Translations under genes and position numbers: made by a program
The notes under the pieces: model-generated
Database searches by the model: none
What the model was told of the DNA's origin: nothing
The model's input: only the letters and a program-made list of their open reading frames with translations
NCBI GenBank assembly: GCA_030595665.1
Contig: JAUVCV010000012.1
Location: 1 to 58,138 of the forward strand
Source: Methanogenium sp.
GTDB lineage: Archaea > Halobacteriota > Methanomicrobia > Methanomicrobiales > Methanomicrobiaceae
Direction: 5' to 3'
Length of the DNA: 58,138 bases
Shown here: in pieces, positions 36,672 to 45,462 of the stretch
Layout: the number at the start of each line of letters is the position of its first letter
Position numbering within the stretch: position 1 is the first letter of the stretch

Positions 36672-37971
36672 TGTGACGGACTATTCCGATCTCGTGGAGA
36701 CCGTTCTTGCAAAGGCCCGGCATGAGGCAGACGAGGCTGAGGTCTACCTCGGTGTGTCAGACCATATCTCCCTTGAACTGCGCCGCCGCCAGGTGGGAGA
36801 GGCAGAGAAGGCGGTCACCTGGGCAATGGCCATCCGGACCATCACCGACGGGCATATCGGTGCCTCGATGACGATGTCCCCTGCCCGCTGGGAGGATTGT
36901 CTCAACGCTGCCATTGCTTCCGGACGGATAGCCGACCCGCAGGCATGGGGCGGTCTGCCGGAACCGGTGTCATTTTCCCGCGACATTGACGTGTATGACC
37001 CGTCCCTTATACCGGACGCTGACACGGCATCTGATCTGATAACATCTCTGTGCAAAGCAGCAGAGAATGGCAAGGCAGAGATAGCGGGTGGTGGCATCTC
37101 TCTCGGGAGGGGCTCATCTCTGATTGCAAACACGAATGGTGTCTTCTACACCCATGATGCAACATCTGCTTCCGCCTCACTTGAAATGATAAACGGGACC
37201 TCGACCGGCTTTGAGTTCGACCATGTGAGTCACCTCAGCGATCTGGACACCGACAAGGTGGCAAAAGAGGCACTCTTTCAGGCAGACTACTGGGCCGGTG
37301 CCGGTGGCATCGAATCATGTGCGTCTGATATCGTCTTCGCACCAACAGCACTGTCCCAGCTTGTAGGCGGCATTCTCATGCCCGCTCTGTCTGGCAGAAC
37401 TGTCCATGCCGGGCGGTCATTCTTAGCCGACAAGAAAGGTGTTCCCTGCATGGACCCCTCCCTTGTATTGTATGACGACCCGTATGAGGGTGCAGGAGCA
37501 ACCCGCTGGGACGCAGACGGGGTCGCCACCCAGAGACTTGATTTCATCGGGGAGGGCACGGTGCAGTCCTTCGCCTACGACCTCCGGACGGCATACCGCT
37601 ATGGGGAGACCCCGACCGGCAGTGCGGTCAGGAGTGGTGCCGGTGGTGCTCCGGCGATTGGTGTTCACTGCCTGAAACTCGATGCCCGCCACGATGATGT
37701 GCGTGAGGAGAAGGCAATTCTCGCCAAAGGCCTTATTGGTGCCCACACCGCGAACACGATTACCGGCGACTTCTCGGTAGAACTCTCCAATGCTGCATGT
37801 GTAGAGGGAGGAGAATACGGAGCGCCCATCCGCTCTGCCATGCTCTCCGGAAACCTCTTTGACATGCTTGCAGATATCGCCGGTGCCGGTGAAGAACGAC
37901 GGGAAATCGGGAGTATGACGCTGCCTGAAGTAAGGTTCAAGAACCTTCATATCATTGGTACACAGGAATGA
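36664..37971 (+). CDS. tldE: TldE/PmbA, partner of TldD
   Basis: 435 residues from the ATG at 36664, which has GGTGG just upstream and overlaps the tldD stop by 8 nt. Same fold as TldD but without the HExxxH motif (around FAPTALSQLVGGIL), as expected for the non-catalytic subunit. It ends with the family region SGNLFDMLADIAGAGEERREIG. Its last codons overlap the next gene by an ATGA. Confidence 0.92.
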   Translation: MHNVTDYSDLVETVLAKARHEADEAEVYLGVSDHISLELRRRQVGEAEKAVTWAMAIRTITDGHIGASMTMSPARWEDCLNAAIASGRIADPQAWGGLPEPVSFSRDIDVYDPSLIPDADTASDLITSLCKAAENGKAEIAGGGISLGRGSSLIANTNGVFYTHDATSASASLEMINGTSTGFEFDHVSHLSDLDTDKVAKEALFQADYWAGAGGIESCASDIVFAPTALSQLVGGILMPALSGRTVHAGRSFLADKKGVPCMDPSLVLYDDPYEGAGATRWDADGVATQRLDFIGEGTVQSFAYDLRTAYRYGETPTGSAVRSGAGGAPAIGVHCLKLDARHDDVREEKAILAKGLIGAHTANTITGDFSVELSNAACVEGGEYGAPIRSAMLSGNLFDMLADIAGAGEERREIGSMTLPEVRFKNLHIIGTQE

Positions 37972-38222
37972 TCGAAACTGTCCTCACACTGGGCATTGCT
38001 GTTGTGATAGCGGTGGCACTCTGGTTCTTCCTGAAGAACGTCACCAAACTGCTCATCAATTCAGTGGTGGGTGTCGTCTGCCTTTTGCTCTTTAATTTCT
38101 TCAATATCTTTGGGATGGGGGACATCCCCCTTTCTCTTGCATCTGTTCTGATCTGTGCACTGGGCGGGATTCCGGGATTTGTCGTCCTTCTCATTCTCAA
38201 TGCCGTGGGAATAACCGTATAG
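37968..38222 (+). CDS. BofA-like small membrane protein
   Basis: 84 residues, almost wholly hydrophobic, with two or three membrane helices (TVLTLGIAVVIAVALWFFL; LLINSVVGVVCLLLFNFF; a third in the C-terminal 30 residues). The pattern LLINSVVGVVCLLLFNFFN fits the BofA family, named for an inhibitor of sigma-K processing in Bacillus, where it restrains a membrane protease. Its ATGA overlap with tldE and nearby lonB suggest a role with membrane proteolysis, but this is inference. Confidence 0.75.
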   Translation: MIETVLTLGIAVVIAVALWFFLKNVTKLLINSVVGVVCLLLFNFFNIFGMGDIPLSLASVLICALGGIPGFVVLLILNAVGITV

Positions 38223-38285
38223 AATCCGAAATGACAGGGGGGGGTATGAAAGACCCCATCTATTTTTTAAAAAAGAGACCCGGTA

Positions 38286-38978
38286 TCAGAATACACTCGC
38301 TTCGTTGTAGACGTTTACCCGTTCCTGCAGAATTTCATAGGGCTTGATTTCGCGGGAGTGTTTGCTCCGCCGCATCTTGACCACCTCGATGGACATATGC
38401 ACCTCGGTGAGATCATCCGGCCGGATGTAGCGGAGAACGACTACCGTATCTGCGAGGTATTCAATCAGTCCGTATTTGCTCGTATAGGCATCTGTCGTGT
38501 TGGTCTCACTGGTCAGAAGGAAGTTTGCATCGAGGTCACGGAGGAGTTCGATAAGATAAGACATCTCCCTGCGCCGCTCGGACGGGTCATCGAAGAGACC
38601 TTCAAAGAGGGAGATCGGGTCAATGACCACACGGGCAGCACCGATTTTTGTGATCATCTCGGGCAGATCCTTTTTGATGGAATTGATGGAGAAATTGAAG
38701 TCGGTGGGGTCGAGTTTTATTACAAAAAGTGATTTATCACGGTACTTGTCGATCTTGAACTTCCGGTCTGTCATGACATCATATATGCGATCTTCGCGTT
38801 CCTCCAGACTGAAGTATATTACATTCTCGCCCCGGAGCAGTCCTTCATAGATGAACTGGAGGGCAAAGGTTGACTTGCCGGTGCCGTATGTGCCTATCAT
38901 GGCACATATGGTCTGGCGGATCAGTCCTCCTCCGAGCATCTCATCCAGGCCGGCGATACCGAATGGTATGCGATCCAT
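38286..38978 (-). CDS. KaiC-like RecA-superfamily ATPase, intact Walker A
   Basis: 230 residues, one RecA-like domain of the KaiC/RadA-related type. The opening IPFGIAGLDEMLGGGLI is the KaiC signature. Walker A is GTYGTGKST (29-37); a catalytic Glu pair lies in YFSLEERED; Walker B is RVVIDPISL. It likely works as an ATP-dependent regulator or assembly factor. FlaH of archaella belongs to the same superfamily. It starts 3 nt after the stop of the paired gene at 38982 and both point away from the pilus-like operon at 40252. Confidence 0.8.
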   Translation of the reverse strand: MDRIPFGIAGLDEMLGGGLIRQTICAMIGTYGTGKSTFALQFIYEGLLRGENVIYFSLEEREDRIYDVMTDRKFKIDKYRDKSLFVIKLDPTDFNFSINSIKKDLPEMITKIGAARVVIDPISLFEGLFDDPSERRREMSYLIELLRDLDANFLLTSETNTTDAYTSKYGLIEYLADTVVVLRYIRPDDLTEVHMSIEVVKMRRSKHSREIKPYEILQERVNVYNEASVF

Positions 38979-38981
38979 GGC

Positions 38982-39821
38982 CTATATTACCATTCTGATA
39001 TTGCTCACTTCAAAACCGCCTTCAGCGGTGATTTTGACGGCAAATTTCACGAGATCCTGTTCCTCAAGTGCAGGCATCACGATGCGGAACTTCTCGATGA
39101 ACATCACCCGCTGCCGTCGTCTGGCCCCGGTATCCTCCCACTCAAATTCGATCACTGCGTCACAGCAGTCCTTGATCTCTGCCATTCTCCGTGGTTCAAA
39201 GATGGAATCCGATATGAGCAGGTAATAGGTGGTTTTCCAGTGTTTTGATACCCGTTGCAGCCCCCGCAGAAAACTGATGAACTGGCGCCATTCGTTCTCG
39301 CTACCGGCGGCAGGAGTGGTGATGTCCGTGAGGGAATCAAAGATTATGAGACTGCCCGGGGCAATCGTCCCCAGCTGTCTGGTGAGTTCACTGAGCAGGT
39401 TATCCGGTTCCTGGTGCTTGGTCCGGAGAGTCTCTACGATATCGGTCTTGCTGTACCATCCCCGCGGCACGACCGAGGCGTCAAAGTAGATCTTGGAAAG
39501 GTCAATAAAGCGCACTGTCCCGTCGAAGGTGTCACTATCGGCCCGGAAGGAGAGTTCAATCTCATGGCGGACAGAGGATGCAAGCTTGGTGAAGGTAATA
39601 TAGACGATATCATCCGGGTAGCAGATCTGATCCGAATCACTAACGGTTCCTTTTTTCTTTGTCCGGGCGTGGTAAAGGACAGAACTATAGACAAATTCCA
39701 CATTGCCACCGCCCGGTCCGCCGGATAACAGGATCACTGATCCGAGTGGGACCCCACCGTTGAGAACCGGGTCGAAAGAAGGAATTCCTGTTGGCATATG
39801 TTTCATGCGGGAATCATGCAT
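38982..39821 (-). CDS. KaiC-like ATPase homologue with degenerate Walker A
   Basis: 279 residues. The KaiC-type start is recognisable (MPTGIPSFDPVLNGGVPLG), but the P-loop reads GGPGGGNVEF: the Lys and Ser/Thr that hold phosphate are Asn and Val. Walker B LIIFDSLTD is kept and so is an insert (residues 60-75) absent from the partner. It probably does not hydrolyse ATP and may act as regulatory partner of the 38286 protein, with which it is co-transcribed. The ATG at 39821 has AAAGAG upstream; ATGs at residues 6 and 9 are alternatives. Confidence 0.7.
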   Translation of the reverse strand: MHDSRMKHMPTGIPSFDPVLNGGVPLGSVILLSGGPGGGNVEFVYSSVLYHARTKKKGTVSDSDQICYPDDIVYITFTKLASSVRHEIELSFRADSDTFDGTVRFIDLSKIYFDASVVPRGWYSKTDIVETLRTKHQEPDNLLSELTRQLGTIAPGSLIIFDSLTDITTPAAGSENEWRQFISFLRGLQRVSKHWKTTYYLLISDSIFEPRRMAEIKDCCDAVIEFEWEDTGARRRQRVMFIEKFRIVMPALEEQDLVKFAVKITAEGGFEVSNIRMVI

Positions 39822-40251
39822 ATGTTTGCTCTTTATTTCTTTACCTGTTCATTAATCTTATTCTGTAACGGTAGGTTATGTCCGCAATCAATTCCGGCAT
39901 GAAAGACGGGTGATTTTTTCTCAGGGGGGCATGGCAGCACCGGCGCTCCGGAAATCCGACACAAATATTATCATCTCAGGGGCAGACTTGAGTTTACCAG
40001 GACTTTATCTGCAAGGAAATGTCTGAAGGATCCGGTCTCTATCCGGAATGGGAATATTATGTAATCGCCGGAATTGATGCATCAAAAAAAAAATAGTGCA
40101 TTCTGGCTGTGGTTTGTCGGCCCGCTACACTCTCTGTCATTCTGGTCAAAGAGAGGAATGACGGGGGAAAATTCCGGACCGTTGTTGTGGATAGATTTGA
40201 GACATTGTTATTATAACGAGATAGATCAATTGTCTTGGATAGAGGAGATAT
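39822..40251. other. Divergent intergenic region, 430 nt
   Basis: No gene is supported. It carries the promoters of the KaiC-like pair (minus strand) and the pilus-like operon (plus strand). TTATTATAACG at about 40207-40218 is a likely TATA box, with ribosome site GAGGAGAT before the ATG at 40252. An A10 run occurs at about 40085-40094. The length leaves room for control elements or a small RNA. Confidence 0.4.
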
Positions 40252-42708
40252 ATGGCTGAAGAGGATCTGATACCGGCAGAGGAGGGGGGGGCCAGAAAGG
40301 ATGTGGCAGAGTCTGTCGATGTGATCCCCGACCCGAAGTCAGGAAAGAAACGGACCGGGTTTTTCGCCGGTCTGTTGCACCGTCGGGAGAAGGCTGTCGG
40401 GCTCTCTGTTCCCGATGTGCCCGAACCGTCCGTTGATGACGCCGTTGTCCCGGCTGATACTGATTCTCGTGCATCTCCTCTCCCTGATGCTCCGGTTGTC
40501 CCTGAAGATGAAGAGGTGCCGGAACCCGTGTCTGAACCGGTGACTGTTGAAATCCGTGCGGATGTGCCAGAATTTCTCAATCTCTATGGTGCAGGTACTC
40601 CTGAGCCGCCCGTTGATAGCGTTGTCCCGGCTGATACTGATTTTCATGTATCTCCTCCTCCTCCTCCGGCTGATTCGTCTGTCCCTGAAGACGGAGTGGT
40701 GCCGGAACCCGTGTCTGAACCGGTGACCGTCGAAACGGATGCGGCAGTTCCGGACTCTCCTGACTCCTCAGTTCCGTCTGCTCCCGAACCGGTCGTTGAC
40801 AGCGTTGTCCCGGCCGATACTGATTTTCATGTATTTCCTCCTCCGGCTGTTTCGTCTGTCCCTGAAGACGAAGTGGTGCCGGAACCTGTATCTGAACCGG
40901 AGATCGTCGAAATGAGTGCGGATGCAGGACCATCTGTCGATGTGATCCCCGACCCGACGTTAAAAAAGAAGCAAACCGGGCTTTTCGGAGGCCTGCTGCA
41001 CCGTGGGAAATCCCCTTCCCCGGAGGATCCGGGTACTCACCTCATTCTGGAGGCGCCCGGAGTGGCGGTGCCGGTGGGGGCTGCGCCAAAACCTGCCGAT
41101 GTGATCACTGACAAAAAACGAAAAAAGAAGCGAATCGGGGTTTTAGCGGGTCTGCTGCACCGTGGAGATAATACTTCCAAACCCTATGATCTGGAGATCC
41201 ACGGACCCCTGGTGAATGCGGCCGTCCCGGATGGCTATCGTCTTGTGGAGCGTTACTGGATTGTGCCGGGATGTTCTGAGGTAATGATCGTCGAGAACCA
41301 GGTGACCAGGCAGAATGAATATCATCTCAATGAACCGGAACTGAGTGAATTTGAGTATGAGATCGTCGAACGTCTGCATGCCGACCTGCGTGATGTACTG
41401 ATTCTTACTGATGAAGAGGTGCTGCGGGAACGTGATTTTGTGCTCCGTTCCAAGAGCATCGGTCTTCTGGACGACTACGGTGTCACCCTCACTCTGGCGT
41501 CCTATTACCGGATCATGTACTTCATCAACCGCAATTTCCTTGGCTGGGCCCGTCTCGATCCGCTGATGAAGGACCAGAAACTGGAGGATATATCCTGTGA
41601 CGGTATCGGGGTACCGGTCTTTCTCTACCACCGTGTCTACCGGAATGTGCAGACCAATGTCCGGTTTGACGAGGACTCCCTGAACTCGCTTGCCATCCGC
41701 CTCTCCCAGCGATCCGGGAAACATGTTTCCATATCCAATCCGGTGCTGGACGCAACCCTCCCGGACGGGTCGCGTCTGCAGCTCACGTATGGCAGTGAGG
41801 TGACGACCCGGGGCACATCGTTTACCATACGCAAATTCCGTGAAGAACCCTTCTCCCCGGTTGAACTGATTCTGCGTGGCACCTTCTCGGCAGAGGCGCT
41901 CGCCTACTTCTGGATAGGCATCGAAAACAACAAAAATCTGCTCTTTGTGGGGGGCACCGCATCCGGGAAGACCTCGTCCCTGAATGCTGTTTCTCTTTTT
42001 CTCCCCCCCCTCTCCAAGGTGGTCTCCATAGAGGATACCCGGGAGATCACACTGTATCACGATAACTGGATTGCATCGGTCACCCGTGATGCGATTGCCG
42101 ATACATCTTCGTCCAAGATTGATATGTTTGACCTGCTGAAGGCTGCGATGCGCCAGCGGCCGGAGTATATCATTGTGGGTGAGGTGCGTGGCAATGAGGC
42201 ACAGACGCTCTTTCAGGCGATGAACACAGGGCATACCACCTTCTCAACGATGCATGCAAATGATGTGGACTCGGCCATCCACCGGCTGGAAAATCAGCCG
42301 CTCAATGTGCCGAGAAATATGGTGCAGGCGCTGAACATCGTGAGCATCCAGGCCCTCACCTACATCGGGCGCGAACGGGTTCGCCGGGCAACCGAGATCG
42401 TGGAAATTGCAGGTATTGACCCCGGCACGGGGAACCTCCGGGTGAACACGGTCTTTGAGTATAATCCGGTGACGGATGTATTCAGTTTCAGTGGCCGGTC
42501 GGTTGTCTATGCGGCCATCATGGAGCAGCGGGGCTGGACGTATGACACCCTTACCTCTGAGGTGGGTCGCCGCGTCGCGGTGCTGAATGGCATGAAAGAC
42601 CAGAATATTACGAACTATATTGAGGTCTCCCGCATTCTCAGGGCCTATGGGATAGATGCCGACTCTGTGATGGCCTCGATTGACGATTTGAAACAGGCAA
42701 TGATATGA
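40252..42708 (+). CDS. Archaellum/type IV pilus-like secretion ATPase with repeat-rich N-terminus
   Basis: 818 residues. The C-terminal ~510 residues are a FlaI/GspE/TadA-type hexameric motor ATPase: Walker A GGTASGKT (Lys573), Asp box and Walker B-like region EYIIVGEVRGNEAQTLFQAM, and His box GHTTFSTMHAND. The first ~310 residues are unusual. A basic module ending G-x(3)-GLLHR occurs three times (about residues 22-44, 229-256 and 282-308). A Pro/Glu/Val module around VVPADTDFHV...VPEPVSEPVTVE occurs three times between. These may bind a partner or act as a flexible tether. The stop overlaps the next gene (ATGA). GAGGAGAT is the ribosome site. Confidence 0.88.
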   Translation: MAEEDLIPAEEGGARKDVAESVDVIPDPKSGKKRTGFFAGLLHRREKAVGLSVPDVPEPSVDDAVVPADTDSRASPLPDAPVVPEDEEVPEPVSEPVTVEIRADVPEFLNLYGAGTPEPPVDSVVPADTDFHVSPPPPPADSSVPEDGVVPEPVSEPVTVETDAAVPDSPDSSVPSAPEPVVDSVVPADTDFHVFPPPAVSSVPEDEVVPEPVSEPEIVEMSADAGPSVDVIPDPTLKKKQTGLFGGLLHRGKSPSPEDPGTHLILEAPGVAVPVGAAPKPADVITDKKRKKKRIGVLAGLLHRGDNTSKPYDLEIHGPLVNAAVPDGYRLVERYWIVPGCSEVMIVENQVTRQNEYHLNEPELSEFEYEIVERLHADLRDVLILTDEEVLRERDFVLRSKSIGLLDDYGVTLTLASYYRIMYFINRNFLGWARLDPLMKDQKLEDISCDGIGVPVFLYHRVYRNVQTNVRFDEDSLNSLAIRLSQRSGKHVSISNPVLDATLPDGSRLQLTYGSEVTTRGTSFTIRKFREEPFSPVELILRGTFSAEALAYFWIGIENNKNLLFVGGTASGKTSSLNAVSLFLPPLSKVVSIEDTREITLYHDNWIASVTRDAIADTSSSKIDMFDLLKAAMRQRPEYIIVGEVRGNEAQTLFQAMNTGHTTFSTMHANDVDSAIHRLENQPLNVPRNMVQALNIVSIQALTYIGRERVRRATEIVEIAGIDPGTGNLRVNTVFEYNPVTDVFSFSGRSVVYAAIMEQRGWTYDTLTSEVGRRVAVLNGMKDQNITNYIEVSRILRAYGIDADSVMASIDDLKQAMI

Positions 42709-44642
42709 TCATCGACTGGTATGCAAACTGGGTCATTCGACGGCACCCGGCGAAGTACCGGTTAGTGCGTCTGGATCTCTTCTCCGCACGAACCGGGCTG
42801 ACTGTTGAGCAGTATCTTACCTACTGCGTGCTGCTCTCTCTCTCATTTGGAGCACTCATCGGCATATTGGGCTACCTGATTGCGATGCTGCTCTTCTTTC
42901 CTGAGGTGCATACCAGCCTGTTCAATATCTTTGGCACATCTCTTCCTGAGATCAGTATTCCGGAGTCCGCCCTGCCGGATATCCTGCAGCGCAGTATTGT
43001 TGCCGTGCTCTTCTTTTTCGCTGCTACAGTTATCTGCTATCAGTTGCTGCTTCGCTATCCCGGGATGATGAAGAGCAGCCGGTCTGTCCGGATTAACCTG
43101 ACCCTTCACAATGGGGTCAGCTATATGTACGCGATGCGCCGGGGGGGGTCGGAAATCCTTCCTATATTCAAATCTCTTTCAGATAATGCGGATATATACG
43201 GGGAGGTGGCCTATGAATGTCGGCAGGTGGTGCGGGACACCGAGTACTTCGGCATCGATGTAGTCAGTGCAATACGGAACCTTTCTCTTTCGACTCCTTC
43301 CGAGAAATTCAAGGACTTTCTTGAGGACTTTATATCCATCATTGAGTCCGGCGGAAATGTAGGAAATTTCCTTGGCTCCCGGTTGCGGGTCTATCAGGAT
43401 GATGCCCAGTTCGAGCAGAAACAGTTTCTGTCCATTCTCCAGCTGGTGGCAGAGTCCTACGTGACCATCTTTGTGGCAGGGCCGCTTTTTCTCATCATCA
43501 TCATGGTGGTGGTGGGTCTGATGGGGCAGACAGACACCGTCTCGCTGAGTGTCATTGTCTATGGACTGATTCCCATCGGGTCTCTGATCTTTATCATCTT
43601 TGTGGATATGATCTCCCTGCACACCGATAATGTGCGGCGGACAGTCCGGCGGGTGCTGCTCCACGAGTACCGGGATGTGCATGTGGTAAAAGATGAAGAT
43701 GACGCCGGTCGCTTTTCTCATCTGTATCGCAGAGACCGGTGGAAGCATATCCGGGAATTTGTCCGTCATCCTATGGGCTGGTTTATGATCAATGTGAATC
43801 GGACCTTTCTGGTCACCGTTCCTCTGATGATCTGTTATCTCGCATTTATCTATCTGGCGGTGCCACAGTATCAGGACGTTGAACTCTATCTGAATGTGGT
43901 CGACGATCATCTGATCATTGCCCTTCTGATCGTGCTGGTGCCCTATGCGTTGTTCTTTGAATTCTGGAGGCGGAAGGCCGGCAGCATTGAAGAGAGTATT
44001 CCGGAATTCCTCTCCCGTCTCTCCGGTATTAACCGGGTAGGGCTGACACCGGCACGGGCCATTGCAGTCCTTGAAAAGACCAATCTGGGCATGATTTCCT
44101 ATGAAATTCACCGGATTAAACTCGATCTTGACTGGGGGGGGCTTTTTTCAGATGCCCTTGTCCGGTTTGAACACCGGGTGCAGACGGCGGCCATCGCCCG
44201 GAATGTGACGCTGATTACCAAGGCGAGTGAGATGACCAGTGATATTTCCGAGATTCTTATGATTGCCTCAAACGATGCAAGGATGTCGGAGACCCTGAAA
44301 CGTGAACGTCTCGCTGACATGATCACCTATATTATCGTCATCTACCTCGCCTTTGGCGTCTTTGTCTTTGTGGTGGTCATTCTTGACTGGAATTTCCTTT
44401 CCGTTCTGGAGGGCGTGACGGCTGGGGAAGGCCTTGAGAATGTGCCCACATCGTCGCTGGCGATCACTGAGGCGAGCACGCTTGGTGTCATATCACGTCT
44501 GCTCTTCCATGCCTGTCTCGTCAGTGCCTTCTTCTCCGGTCTGATTGCAGGTCAGATGGGAGAGGGCTCGGTAAATGCGGGGGTAAAGCATGCAGTGATA
44601 ATGCTTGTCATCGCACTTATTATATTCAACTTAGCGTTCTGA
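42705..44642 (+). CDS. Membrane platform protein, FlaJ/TadC-like (two T2SSF domains)
   Basis: 645 residues with two type II secretion F domains, each with paired membrane helices. First half: helices around 35-55, 95-115, 245-285 and 290-305. Second half: around 365-385, 400-420, 545-565, 605-625 and the C-terminus. It is the inner-membrane core that the motor ATPase drives to assemble archaellin or pilin subunits. Cytosolic loops are long and charged. It is translated from an ATGA overlap with the ATPase gene. Either a FlaJ homologue or an archaeal pilus platform. Confidence 0.88.
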   Translation: MIIDWYANWVIRRHPAKYRLVRLDLFSARTGLTVEQYLTYCVLLSLSFGALIGILGYLIAMLLFFPEVHTSLFNIFGTSLPEISIPESALPDILQRSIVAVLFFFAATVICYQLLLRYPGMMKSSRSVRINLTLHNGVSYMYAMRRGGSEILPIFKSLSDNADIYGEVAYECRQVVRDTEYFGIDVVSAIRNLSLSTPSEKFKDFLEDFISIIESGGNVGNFLGSRLRVYQDDAQFEQKQFLSILQLVAESYVTIFVAGPLFLIIIMVVVGLMGQTDTVSLSVIVYGLIPIGSLIFIIFVDMISLHTDNVRRTVRRVLLHEYRDVHVVKDEDDAGRFSHLYRRDRWKHIREFVRHPMGWFMINVNRTFLVTVPLMICYLAFIYLAVPQYQDVELYLNVVDDHLIIALLIVLVPYALFFEFWRRKAGSIEESIPEFLSRLSGINRVGLTPARAIAVLEKTNLGMISYEIHRIKLDLDWGGLFSDALVRFEHRVQTAAIARNVTLITKASEMTSDISEILMIASNDARMSETLKRERLADMITYIIVIYLAFGVFVFVVVILDWNFLSVLEGVTAGEGLENVPTSSLAITEASTLGVISRLLFHACLVSAFFSGLIAGQMGEGSVNAGVKHAVIMLVIALIIFNLAF

Positions 44643-44656
44643 AGGCAGGAAACACA

Positions 44657-45244
44657 ATGAAACGGCTGACACTGAAAAATGAAGACGGTATGATGGGAAT
44701 AGAGGCGGGCATCCTCCTGATAACCGCCATTGTGTCTGCATCGGTTCTTGCAATGGTCATTTTACATCTGGGATATTTTTCCGCGGAGAATACACGCTCA
44801 GTGGCAGCGACAAGTCTTGACCAGGCGGGGACGACGGTGGTGACGATGGGCAGCATTCACGGGGTCGAACGGGAGGACCGTCTGGGTGCCTTCCGGGTGA
44901 CATTTGCCATTCCTGCAGGGAGTGATATGGTTGACTTCTCCGGGGTGCAGGTGACGGTGGCAACACCAGACTCTCTTTCCGGGATAACCGCAGCAGACCC
45001 GCTGGTGACTGCCTCGCCTGCGGTCGGCACCTGGGGTATCATCCGCCGGATGCCTGCGGCAGCAGAGGGTGATCTCTTTTTGGAAGACAATGAGCGGTTC
45101 ACGATTGAGGTCTCCCTCTCAACAGGGCAGGAAATTCCGGTGAGGGGCGAGTTTGTGCTCACGGTCATCCTGCCTGACGCGAGCACCTGGCGGTTTGCAG
45201 GCGTGGCCCCTTCAAAGACTGACCCGGTGATGGTCCTTTACTGA
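44657..45244 (+). CDS. Archaellin-like prepilin with class III signal
   Basis: 195 residues. The N-terminus MKRLTLKNEDGMMGIEAGIL has the charged n-region, Gly cleavage site and following hydrophobic helix (ITAIVSASVLAMVILHLGYF) of class III prepilins cleaved by FlaK/PibD-type peptidases. The rest is beta-rich (ADPLVTASPAVGTWGIIRR, IPVRGEFVLTVILPDASTW) as in archaellins. It is the probable filament subunit of the machine at 40252-44642, though single-copy archaellin operons usually carry additional fla genes that are absent here. A GGCAGG site is 9 nt upstream. Confidence 0.75.
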   Translation: MKRLTLKNEDGMMGIEAGILLITAIVSASVLAMVILHLGYFSAENTRSVAATSLDQAGTTVVTMGSIHGVEREDRLGAFRVTFAIPAGSDMVDFSGVQVTVATPDSLSGITAADPLVTASPAVGTWGIIRRMPAAAEGDLFLEDNERFTIEVSLSTGQEIPVRGEFVLTVILPDASTWRFAGVAPSKTDPVMVLY

Positions 45245-45309
45245 TCTACGTGATCGGGGATCATCAGGCTTATACCCGGGGATGGTGTATGAGAAAATGG
45301 TGATACCAG

Positions 45310-45462
45310 ATGTGTTCAACAGGTGGTCCTATTGACGTCGAATTCGATGCCGGACTAAAAGGAAAAAAATATCGCTGTAATGACTGTGGAGCAATATTTG
45401 AGGCAGTCGGCCGCCACCCGGTCTGCCCGTCATGCCAGTCTGAGAATGTGACTGAGGTATGA
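45310..45462 (+). CDS. Zinc-ribbon protein, 50 aa
   Basis: A 51-codon frame starting MCSTGGPIDVEFDAG, with two zinc knuckles CNDCGA and CPSCQS separated by about 13 residues, the spacing of a rubredoxin-like ribbon. GGTGAT lies 8 nt before the ATG. Its TGA overlaps the next ATG (ATGA at 45459-45462), so it is expressed with the 45459 gene. It is probably a DNA/RNA- or protein-binding adaptor. Confidence 0.75.
   Translation: MCSTGGPIDVEFDAGLKGKKYRCNDCGAIFEAVGRHPVCPSCQSENVTEV

Noticed and set aside
40440-40930. Direct repeats that might be a CRISPR array
   Set aside because: They lie in frame within the motor ATPase gene and encode a Pro/Glu-rich protein repeat; units are long and unequal with no spacer pattern.
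38286-45244. Complete archaellum (fla/arl) operon
   Set aside because: Only ATPase, platform and one archaellin-like gene are present; flaC/D/E, F and G are missing and the KaiC-like genes are divergent, one with a broken P-loop.
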